From Planctomycetota bacterium (GTDB taxonomy: Bacteria > Planctomycetota > Planctomycetia > Pirellulales > Lacipirellulaceae): a DNA stretch of 6,170 bases. Below are positions 1 to 5,631 of the stretch, piece after piece (position 1 is the first letter of the stretch; each line of letters opens with the position of its first letter). The notes under the pieces were generated by a model. That model did no database searches, was not told the origin of the DNA, and saw only the letters and a program-made list of their open reading frames with translations. The position numbers and the translations under genes are program-made. The stretch spans positions 1 to 6,170 of the forward strand of contig JAKEGR010000242.1 in NCBI GenBank assembly GCA_022615465.1, given 5' to 3'.

Positions 1-1379
1 AAGCCGTACGGCAATTGCGCGCCGAAATGCTCGATCTGGATGAGAAGATCAAGTCGGCAGGCCAACAACGGGTCGATCTGGCGCAGGTTCAAACAGAACA
101 GTATCGGGCGCTTGCCGAGGTGCGGCTGGACCAACAAGTTGCCGGACTTGCCGTCTCCAGACTCGATGATGCCAGCCGCCGCGTAGGTGAGTTACTTAAA
201 CTCCGCGACCAGGAAATCAAACACTTGCAGGAACAGCTTCAGCAAGGTCACGCCCGGCAAACGGAACTCGAGACGCAGCGGGCTGACCAACAAACACGGG
301 TTGCCGAAGCGTCCTCGGCGCTAGATCGGGCGGAGGCGGCAACCCAAAAGCGATTGAAGGAGGACGAACAGTACCTGCAGCAGTTGGAGAAAGCGCGACG
401 CGCGGACAGCGTCGCAAAACACGCCGAGGAGAAAGCCTCTCAGGCCGACATGGATCGAGCAGCCAAATGTCAGCCATACGAGTCGGATTCGCTGTTCATG
501 TACTTATGGAAACGCGGCTATGGCACTTCGGCCTATTCGGCCAATCCGGTGACGCGGCTGCTTGATTCATGGGTTGCCAGATTATGTGGGTATCACGACG
601 CCCGCCCGAACTATTGGATGCTGAATGAGATTCCCCTGCGACTTGGGGAGCATGCTCGGCAAGAGCGTTCGCAGGCCGATGCGGAATTTGAAGCCCTCCG
701 TGCCGGCGAACTGGCAGCGGCCGAGAAGGATGGTATTCCCGCGCTGCGAACGGCGGTCGAGGAAATGCAGCAACGCGGCGATGCCATGGACGCCGAGATT
801 CAAGAGCAAGAGAAAAGGTACAGCGAACTAAGCGCACGGCAGGCGCAGTTCCTGGCTGGCGAGGATGAATTCTCCCGCGAGTCGGTCGAAGTGGTGATGA
901 ACCAATTACGGCACGAGCCACTCTCCGAATTGCGCCGCCAAGCCGAAGCGACGCATGATGACCGTGACAATAAAATCGTCGAACGGCTCGTGGAAGCTGA
1001 ACAGGAAGTGGCTCGGTTGCAGGACGTGATGGCCTATCACAAGCAGATCCATCAACGACAGTTACGGCGACTCGAGGAACTGGAGCAAGTCCGACAAAAC
1101 TTCAAGAGTCAACGGTATGACGATATCTACTCCTCTTTTCCCGATGGTGAAGTTGTGGGCGGAGCGATTTTCGAGTTTCTCCGCGGGGTGGCTAGCTCGC
1201 GCGAATTATGGGAGGTGATCGGGCGGCAGCAGCGATACCGGCGGATCGAGTCGAATCCGGATTTCGGGAGTGGTGGCATTGGTCTGCCACGCGGCGGCGT
1301 ATGGCGCTGGCCAGGGCCGAGCAGCGGAGGGGGCGGCGGGATTCGTCGAGGCGGCTTCCGAACGGGCGGCAGCTTTTAA
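1..1379 (+). CDS. Coiled-coil protein with Gly-rich C-terminal tail, 5' partial
   Basis: The reading frame is open to the left window edge (first whole codon at 3), and the sequence before the TTG at 15 already reads as coiled coil, so the true start lies upstream. Counting from that TTG (residue 1), residues 1-150 are Gln/Glu/Ala/Arg-rich coiled coil. Residues 152-213 form a compact non-coiled block with Cys152 and the striking motifs SLFMYLWKRGYGTSAY, LDSWVARLCGYHDARPNYW and LNEIPLRLGEHA. Residues 213-361 are a second coiled coil. The tail from 362 holds an aromatic/hydrophobic stretch (GGAIFEFLRGV), then WRWPGPSSGGGGG and the terminus RRGGFRTGGSF. I do not recognise a named family. Two coiled coils around a small conserved block suggest a scaffold or oligomerising protein; that is inference. 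The last ~78 coding bases and the stop belong to a sequence repeated at 2498-2585. No TA gene shares its strand. Confidence 0.85.
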   Translation, partial: AVRQLRAEMLDLDEKIKSAGQQRVDLAQVQTEQYRALAEVRLDQQVAGLAVSRLDDASRRVGELLKLRDQEIKHLQEQLQQGHARQTELETQRADQQTRVAEASSALDRAEAATQKRLKEDEQYLQQLEKARRADSVAKHAEEKASQADMDRAAKCQPYESDSLFMYLWKRGYGTSAYSANPVTRLLDSWVARLCGYHDARPNYWMLNEIPLRLGEHARQERSQADAEFEALRAGELAAAEKDGIPALRTAVEEMQQRGDAMDAEIQEQEKRYSELSARQAQFLAGEDEFSRESVEVVMNQLRHEPLSELRRQAEATHDDRDNKIVERLVEAEQEVARLQDVMAYHKQIHQRQLRRLEELEQVRQNFKSQRYDDIYSSFPDGEVVGGAIFEFLRGVASSRELWEVIGRQQRYRRIESNPDFGSGGIGLPRGGVWRWPGPSSGGGGGIRRGGFRTGGSF

Positions 1380-1397
1380 CCACGTGTCGCTCTGGCC
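1300..1397 (+). repeat. Direct repeat copy A: 3' end of the coiled-coil gene
   Basis: This stretch matches 2498-2585 in the same orientation, with about six mismatches over 88 aligned bases plus one 10-nt insertion here (in the Gly codon run near 1336-1346). It encodes WRWPGPSSGGGGG to RRGGFRTGGSF, the TAA stop and 18 nt beyond it. Of the six mismatches, three are synonymous in this frame and one exchanges TAA for TGA, so the pattern looks like divergence of coding sequence. Confidence 0.85.
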
Positions 1398-1702
1398 GCT
1401 GATGTAGGTTGTTTGCCGTTTGGCGGAGAGACGCAACCACGTAGCAGCGCCTCTCCAAGACGCAGATGAAGATCGAGTCTCGGAGAGAGTCGAAACAGGA
1501 ATCTGCTCCCCGTTTATTCGCCTTCCCCACCGCCAGCAATCTTGAGTTTGCCGGTGCCGGGCGAACAGCCGACCTCAAGGCGATAGAGGCCGACCTTGCC
1601 TTGGTCATCATCCGAGGCGGTGTACAGGGAGCCACCTGCGTGAATCTCCCAAACAGCGAATGATTACGAAGTGGGGTTTGTACGGGGGAACACGAACTAC
1701 AT
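1380..1702. other. Intergenic stretch between coiled-coil gene and toxin
   Basis: This gap of about 320 nt lies between two convergent genes. Its first 18 nt are the end of repeat copy A. Positions 1398-1513 hold nothing I can name: a GGTTG/CAACC inverted pair (1407-1411, 1434-1438) is present but lacks a T-run. Positions 1514-1663 hold the minus-strand protease-like relic annotated separately. No tRNA, convincing terminator or intact gene is visible. Confidence 0.5.
1514..1663 (-). pseudogene. Relic resembling a Lon-like (BrxL-type) protease segment
   Basis: A minus-strand reading frame of about 49 codons, bounded upstream by TAA (1664-1666) and ending in TAA (1514-1516), contains GGSLYTASDDD, QGKVGLYRLEV and PGTGKLKIAGG. 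That composition and order look like genuine protein rather than a shadow frame. The pattern G-x-(V/I)-GL(Y/F)R(L/I)E followed by GxGKL is what I associate with the entry to the S16 (Lon-like) protease domain of BrxL/Lon-related proteins. There is no start codon, no ATPase part and no catalytic Ser/Lys region, so it cannot be a working protease. It lies 40 nt downstream of the toxin on the same strand. Seen: the open frame and motifs. Inferred: the family, from memory of the pattern; a different family or chance remains possible. Confidence 0.35.
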
Positions 1703-2110
1703 TCACTCGTCATCGGGAGACGCGGGATGAGCACGCGACCGGAAGAATTCTGCGATCACAGGCTTGCCCGAATTGCCGCACGCCACGGACAGCGTCAATG
1801 CGACCAGCCCGTCTTCGTCGGCATCGATTTCGATGTCGTTCATTGCCAGGAAGATGATCGCGGCGGCGGCACCCGTCCGCTTGTTGCCGTCGAGAAACGG
1901 ATGGTTCTGCACAATGTGGTATAGGTATGCGGACGCCATCTCGAACAAGTCTTTGTGCAGATATTGGCCGCCGAACGAAGCTTGTGGCATCGCGATTGCC
2001 GAATGCAAGAGGCCCGCATCACGCACGCCATCGATGCCCCCGTAGGCCTCGATGAGACTGCGATGCGTCCGCAGGATGCGATCCATGTCCAAGAAATAGG
2101 GATTCTCCAT
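1703..2110 (-). CDS. doc: Doc (death-on-curing) family toxin, Fic fold
   Basis: This 135-residue protein has the Doc version of the Fic motif, HPFLDGNKRTG (His70 to Gly80), preceded by the usual Doc N-terminus: HRSLIEAYGGIDGVRDAGLLHSA (residues 16-38, G24-G25 and R30-D31) and then DLFEMASAYLYHIVQNHPF. Phage P1 Doc, the family model, phosphorylates elongation factor Tu and stops translation; the Doc variant of the motif (NKR in place of GNGR) goes with kinase rather than AMP-transfer activity. His70, Asp74, Asn76, Lys77 and Arg78 are all present, so it should be active. Length is close to the ~126 aa of P1 Doc, with a short charged C-terminal tail (RSRAHPASPDDE). It starts 6 nt after the antitoxin stop, with a GGAG overlapping that stop, so the pair is an operon. 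Stop TGA at 1703-1705. Confidence 0.93.
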   Translation of the reverse strand: MENPYFLDMDRILRTHRSLIEAYGGIDGVRDAGLLHSAIAMPQASFGGQYLHKDLFEMASAYLYHIVQNHPFLDGNKRTGAAAAIIFLAMNDIEIDADEDGLVALTLSVACGNSGKPVIAEFFRSRAHPASPDDE

Positions 2111-2116
2111 GATCGC

Positions 2117-2344
2117 CTACTCCGCCAGTCGCTTCATCGCGCGACCGAAGCGAGTGTGGATCGTTTCCAGCGATTTCTGAAATTTCTTTTCTTCTTTGGT
2201 GTCTCGCACGGGCGTCAGGACGAGGCACTGTCCGTCGCTCATGATTTCAAAGGGCGTTTCCGGCGTGATCCGCAAGAGTTCCAGAATGGGCTTTTCGATC
2301 ACCAGCGCGTAGCTATTGCCGTGCTTGGTCAGAGTCTTGATCAT
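2117..2344 (-). CDS. AbrB/MazE/SpoVT-type antitoxin
   Basis: This 75-residue protein begins MIKTLTKHGNSYALVIEKPILELLRI, the typical swapped-hairpin AbrB opening (a strand, the HGNS turn, a strand, then a helix), followed by TPFEIMSDGQCLVLTPV up to about residue 47. That half should dimerise and bind DNA. Residues 48-75 (KEEKKFQKSLETIHTRFGRAMKRLAE) are a charged helix that probably wraps and inhibits the toxin. It precedes the Doc toxin by 6 nt, the usual antitoxin-first order. The ATG at 2342-2344 has GGAG seven nt upstream. Classical Doc is paired with Phd, so this is an AbrB-type partner in place of Phd. It is likely autoregulated through the tandem repeat at 2361-2380. Small size and position make the antitoxin call firm; binding of this operator is inferred. 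Confidence 0.9.
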   Translation of the reverse strand: MIKTLTKHGNSYALVIEKPILELLRITPETPFEIMSDGQCLVLTPVRDTKEEKKFQKSLETIHTRFGRAMKRLAE

Positions 2345-2360
2345 GGGGGAACTCCGTGGT

Positions 2361-2380
2361 TAGTACAATGTAGTACAACT
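2361..2380 (-). promoter_or_regulatory. Tandem 10-bp operator candidate of the TA operon
   Basis: On the + strand two units, TAGTACAATG and TAGTACAACT, lie head to tail with a 10-bp period (8 of 10 identical, TAGTACAA exact). They run from the downstream edge of the -10 box across the predicted start site (about 2371), where a bound antitoxin would block polymerase. One helical turn of spacing puts both units on the same DNA face. Binding by the adjacent antitoxin is inference. Confidence 0.6.
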
Positions 2381-2406
2381 GTATCACCTTCCGGCCAAGT
2401 TGTCAA
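2378..2406 (-). promoter_or_regulatory. Sigma-70-type promoter of the antitoxin-toxin operon
   Basis: Reading the minus strand, a perfect -35 TTGACA (2401-2406) is followed by a 17-nt spacer and TACAGT (2378-2383, four of six consensus bases). The predicted transcript starts near 2371, giving a leader of about 27 nt with a GGAG before the antitoxin ATG. Confidence 0.7.
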
Positions 2407-2497
2407 TTTGCTATCGACGGCTGGTGGGCACAAACGGGGGCAGCGCAAGGCGGAGGAAGGGAGCGAATGAAAGAGTCGTACAACCTGATGCGTCGGA

Positions 2498-2585
2498 TAT
2501 GGCGCCGGCCAGGGCCGAGCGGCGGCGGGGGCGTCGAGGCGGATTCCGAACCGGCGGCAGCTTTTGACCACGTGTCGCTCTGGCC
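2498..2585 (+). repeat. Direct repeat copy B: displaced, frameshifted gene 3' end
   Basis: It matches 1300-1397 in direct orientation but lies outside any supported gene. Its left part reads IWRRPGPSGGGG in one frame. After a 10-nt deletion relative to copy A, RRGGFRTGGSF and a TGA stop follow in another frame. The 18 nt after the stop match copy A too. It therefore looks like a decayed duplicate of the coiled-coil gene's end, or another member of a dispersed repeat family. Confidence 0.8.
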
Positions 2586-2713
2586 ATCCCAGCGCCGTTC
2601 CACCCGTCCTGGTGACCACTTGGTACACAAACGGCCATGCAACGGACGCAATTCCCCTCCTGCCAAGCGGTGGGGGCGCTCGCTGCCATGAGCGATTCCA
2701 ACGGGATGCCTCG

Positions 2714-4087
2714 TTACGAGGTCTTCGCCACCTGGAGCACTTCCGTCTTCCCCGGCACGGCTACCGGATAGAAGCCGTTCGCATCGGGCACGACCGGCGG
2801 CGCAGCCGCGAAGTCGTACTCAGCCGGCGAGAGATCGACCGTCGACTGAAGCGCTTCGTCCCATTTGACTACCTTGCCCGAATACGTTGCCATCCGGCCG
2901 AGGATGGATGTCATGGTGGCGATCGCGCCGTTGTCGCCTTCGTTGTAGACTTCGCCCCGGCGGAGCGCGGCAAACAAGTCGTGATGCTCCTGATGATGCG
3001 CATCAACCGGCTTCGCACTGCAACGCCACTTGCCATCCGCCCCTTCGATGCGGCCCTGGCCGATATCCGCCGTTCCCTTCATACCATGGGCGAACTCGTC
3101 CACTTCGTTGAAGCAACCGTCGATGTGCCGGCATTGGCTGAACATCTTCGTGCCGTCGGGGTACGTGAACTCGACAAAATGATGGTCAAAGATCTGGCCA
3201 TATTCCTTGCCCGTCCGCACCTGCCGACCGCCCATGCCTTGGGCCTCGGCCGGGTGCATGCCGCGCAGCCAGTTGCTCACGTCGAGGTTGTGGATGTGCT
3301 GCTCGACAATGTGATCGCCGCAAAGCCAGTTGAAGTAGTACCAATTCCGCATCTGGTACTCCATCTCGGTTTGGCTGGGCTGCCGCGGGCGGACCCACAG
3401 ACCGCCGCTGTTCCAGTAGACGCGCGTATACAAAATATCGCCAATCGCACCGTCCTGCAGCCGCTGGATCGTTTCCTGATAGCGCGGATCGTGATGCCGC
3501 TGCAGGCCCACGGCCACCATCAGGTTTTTCTCTTTTGCTTCTTCATTCGCGGCCAGGAAGCGGCGCACGCCCGGCGCGTCGACCGCCACCGGCTTTTCCG
3601 TGAAGACATGCTTGCCCGCTTTCACCGCCGCCTCGAAATGAATCGGGCGGAATCCCGGCGGCGTGGCCAGAATCACCAAATCAGCGCCGCTATCAATTGC
3701 CTGCTGGTAAGCATTGAATCCGACAAACTGCCGTTCCTTGGGCACATCAACCTTGCTGTCCTTAAGGAGCGGATTCCCTTCCTGACGACCTTTTTCGACA
3801 AACTGCGTGCAATTCCGCAAACACCCTTCCACCTGGTCCTCGAAGGCATCGGCGATGGCCCACAGCGTCACCGGACCTGCTGTTTCCAATGCTTGTACTG
3901 CGGCGCCGGTGCCGCGTCCGCCGGCACCGATTACCGCCACCTTCACCTCATCGCTGCCGGAGATATTTGCCGACATGGCAACCCGTGCCTGGGTGCCCAA
4001 CAAAGCGCCGCCGGCCAGCAGTGCCGACGTATTCTTGATAAAGTCGCGCCGCGAATGATCAGAATGATTGCGATTGATATTCGACAT
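2714..4087 (-). CDS. Tat-exported Gfo/Idh/MocA family oxidoreductase
   Basis: This 457-residue protein opens with a twin-arginine signal, SRRDFIKNTSALLAGGALLG (residues 12-31), so it is predicted to be exported already folded, with its cofactor. The mature part starts with a Rossmann fold, VAVIGAGGRG (GxGGxG at 54-59), and carries the family hallmark EKPVAVD (164-170), whose lysine takes part in catalysis in characterised members. The C-terminal substrate domain contains GDHIVEQHIHNLDVSNWL (257-274), with the His/Asp residues expected near the sugar. The family oxidises or reduces sugars and cyclitols using NAD(P); the substrate here cannot be told. Many planctomycete paralogues have this Tat architecture. 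The ATG at 4085-4087 is preceded by GGGAG six nt upstream. It lies 91 nt after the SUMF1 gene on the same strand, probably cotranscribed, with no terminator visible between them. Confidence 0.93.
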   Translation of the reverse strand: MSNINRNHSDHSRRDFIKNTSALLAGGALLGTQARVAMSANISGSDEVKVAVIGAGGRGTGAAVQALETAGPVTLWAIADAFEDQVEGCLRNCTQFVEKGRQEGNPLLKDSKVDVPKERQFVGFNAYQQAIDSGADLVILATPPGFRPIHFEAAVKAGKHVFTEKPVAVDAPGVRRFLAANEEAKEKNLMVAVGLQRHHDPRYQETIQRLQDGAIGDILYTRVYWNSGGLWVRPRQPSQTEMEYQMRNWYYFNWLCGDHIVEQHIHNLDVSNWLRGMHPAEAQGMGGRQVRTGKEYGQIFDHHFVEFTYPDGTKMFSQCRHIDGCFNEVDEFAHGMKGTADIGQGRIEGADGKWRCSAKPVDAHHQEHHDLFAALRRGEVYNEGDNGAIATMTSILGRMATYSGKVVKWDEALQSTVDLSPAEYDFAAAPPVVPDANGFYPVAVPGKTEVLQVAKTS

Positions 4088-4178
4088 ATCGAACTCCCAA
4101 TGAATGAAAGAAGCGTACCGGTAACATTTCCCTCCGAGGCCGGGCCAGGAGAGTCATCACACGATTGAAACCCTATCC

Positions 4179-5492
4179 TCATTCTCCCGTATCCAGTTTG
4201 CTGGCTGCTTCGATGGCTGCTGGCAGCGACTCATCCGCCACGCCTTGCGCGCCACGCCCTTCCGCCAGCCGGCCTTTCACATCCTCGCGCAGCGACTCGA
4301 CATCGGCCTCCCAGACGTGCTCCTTCTCTGCCGCGGAAAGCGGCTCCAGAGGTCGCACGATCCGCATCCCAACACCCATCGCCGCTTCCTCAGTATACCA
4401 CCACGGGCTGAGCGGAATACTGGGGTCTGAAAGCTTCCACTCGTCTTCTTCCGATTTGTGCCGGGCAGCGCTCCGAAGCATCTCTGTTGCATCGAGCCAC
4501 GAACCCCCCCGAATTACGTGAGGAAAAACCTTCGTCGGCCAGCGCACCGCCTCCTTGGCCGCTACCGGCCCAGCGCCCAGCTTCTGGTAAGTGTTCTCTT
4601 GATACTCGTCGAGGGTCCACTCGGCCGCATTGCCGTGCATGTCATGCAGTTCCCAAGGATTGGGTGCCTTCTCGCCCACCGGATGGGTCTCGTAGTCGGC
4701 ATTGCCATCGTGCCATGCATACTTGTCCAGGTCGGGAATGCCCTCGCCAAAGGAATACGCGGTTTTCGTGCCAGCCCGGGCCGCGTATTCCCACTCGGCC
4801 TCCGAGGGCAAGCGATAGTCCTCGCCCGTGATGCCGCTCAGCCACTTGGTAAATTGTCGAGCGGCGAATTGCGTCATGGTTACTGCCGGCTGATTCGGTT
4901 CCTCGCCCGCGCCGTACGTGTAGCTTGGATCATACAGCGGCGTCGCCGCCGTGACGCCGTCGATGTCCGTTGTTTCTACGTCCCCATGCCATGCGTGCTC
5001 TTCGACAAGTTGCCAGGCTTGTTGTACGTCTGAAGATTGGCCCGTTGCTGCCGCCCGATTGGCTGCCAACCGCTGGAATTTCTTGAACGCATCGTACATC
5101 GACATGTAGGCTTTGTATTCGGCCCAGGTGACCTCGTGCTTGCCAATCCAAAAAGGTGCGACGCGTACCTGCACCGGCGGTCCTTCATCGTCGTTGCGGC
5201 CTGCTTCCGCGGCCGGACTTCCCATCAAGAATTCGCCGCCCGGCACCGGCACCATCTCAAACGTGACCTCGGTGCCGGGAATCGTCTCCGTGTATGGCAC
5301 CATGAAGCCACCGTCGATCTTCACAAAGCGGCCTTCCCGGGGTTCTTCCGTGACCACGCCAGGCCGGCTTTGTGAGGCCCCCGCTTCTCTCTCCTTCGCT
5401 TGGGCCTGACTGGCAATCCCGACGCCGATCCATGCGGCCACGAGCAACCGTGCAACAAGACGAGGTGACACTCCTGGAACGCTCATGTGCAA
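4179..5492 (-). CDS. Exported SUMF1/FGE-sulfatase-domain protein lacking catalytic cysteines
   Basis: A signal peptide (hydrophobic LVARLLVAAWIGVGIASQ, cleavage probably after AQA near residue 32) precedes a formylglycine-generating-enzyme-type domain at about 78-386. Landmarks are MVPVPGGEFLMGS (80-92), FWIGKHEVTWAEYKAY (114-129), YRLPSEAEWEYAARAGT (226-242), ELHDMHGNAAEWT (281-293), VIRGGSW (326-332) and GMRIVRP. In true FGE the RGGSW segment is followed by two copper-binding cysteines; here it reads LDATEMLRSAARH, and I see no cysteine anywhere in the protein, so it cannot be an FGE oxidase. About 60 helical residues are inserted after 130, and a charged helical tail of ~50 follows the domain. 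The start is ambiguous: the TTG at 5490-5492 has GAGG five nt upstream, while the ATG at 5484-5486 (two codons later) has that GAGG 11 nt away. It probably leads an operon with the oxidoreductase. Confidence 0.92.
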   Translation of the reverse strand: MHMSVPGVSPRLVARLLVAAWIGVGIASQAQAKEREAGASQSRPGVVTEEPREGRFVKIDGGFMVPYTETIPGTEVTFEMVPVPGGEFLMGSPAAEAGRNDDEGPPVQVRVAPFWIGKHEVTWAEYKAYMSMYDAFKKFQRLAANRAAATGQSSDVQQAWQLVEEHAWHGDVETTDIDGVTAATPLYDPSYTYGAGEEPNQPAVTMTQFAARQFTKWLSGITGEDYRLPSEAEWEYAARAGTKTAYSFGEGIPDLDKYAWHDGNADYETHPVGEKAPNPWELHDMHGNAAEWTLDEYQENTYQKLGAGPVAAKEAVRWPTKVFPHVIRGGSWLDATEMLRSAARHKSEEDEWKLSDPSIPLSPWWYTEEAAMGVGMRIVRPLEPLSAAEKEHVWEADVESLREDVKGRLAEGRGAQGVADESLPAAIEAASKLDTGE

Positions 5493-5560
5493 TGACGCCT
5501 CTTCGTTGGGATGCGGGTCCGATGCGGGAGGCCGGAAAAAGGGTTGCCGTGGCCCCCAAC

Positions 5561-5589
5561 TTGGTACAGTATATCAGTCTTGGTAGAAT
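5561..5589 (+). promoter_or_regulatory. Predicted promoter of the ApbE gene
   Basis: TTGGTA (5561-5566, four of six) is followed by a 17-nt spacer and TAGAAT (5584-5589, five of six). Transcription would start near 5596, leaving a leader of about 36 nt with AAAGG before the ATG. It overlaps the oppositely directed promoter at 5568-5596. Confidence 0.5.
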
Positions 5590-5596
5590 GGGTCGA
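5568..5596 (-). promoter_or_regulatory. Predicted promoter of the SUMF1-oxidoreductase unit
   Basis: On the minus strand TCGACC (5591-5596, four of six) is followed by a 17-nt spacer and TATACT (5568-5573, five of six), with an extended TG one base upstream of the -10. The predicted start near 5561 leaves a leader of about 70 nt to the gene. Confidence 0.5.
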
Positions 5597-5631
5597 GTAG
5601 CCAGTTTCGTCAACTCCCTAAAAGGTTCTGC

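Larger units (their letters stand above)
2345..2713. other. Intergenic stretch: TA promoter, repeat copy B, remainder unassigned
   Basis: This ~370-nt gap holds the TA promoter and operator at its left end (2361-2406) and repeat copy B at 2498-2585. The stretches 2407-2497 and 2586-2713 contain no gene I can support. Open frames crossing them on both strands have arginine/proline-rich compositions typical of GC-rich noncoding DNA. A weak hairpin (CGCTC 2677-2681 with GAGCG 2690-2694) downstream of the oxidoreductase has no T-run, so I do not call it a terminator. Confidence 0.5.

Noticed and set aside
1309..1397. Inverted ends GGCCAGGGC / GCTCTGGCC in both repeat copies, hinting at a MITE
   Set aside because: Only 8 of 9 bases pair, similarity between copies continues left of the proposed end, and no target-site duplication is seen.
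1407..1438. GGTTG/CAACC hairpin after the coiled-coil gene
   Set aside because: Five-bp stem with a long loop and no T-run; not a credible terminator.
2474..2482. GTACAAC near 2475 as a third operator unit
   Set aside because: Only 7 bases match, it is ~100 nt from the promoter and not in phase with the tandem units.
2341..2701. Minus-strand frames of 87-96 codons over repeat copy B
   Set aside because: Arg/Pro-rich translations without ribosome sites; they arise from GC-rich repeat sequence. A similar frame over copy A (1192-1734) resembles them only because the DNA repeat is shared.
2709..2721. Perfect palindrome CCTCGT-T-ACGAGG at the oxidoreductase stop
   Set aside because: A one-base centre cannot form a hairpin, and the site overlaps coding sequence and stop; probably chance.
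2564..4168. 534-codon open frame on the + strand
   Set aside because: It is the antisense shadow of the oxidoreductase, which has clear family motifs, a Tat signal and a ribosome binding site. The + frame is His/Arg-rich with no recognisable domain.
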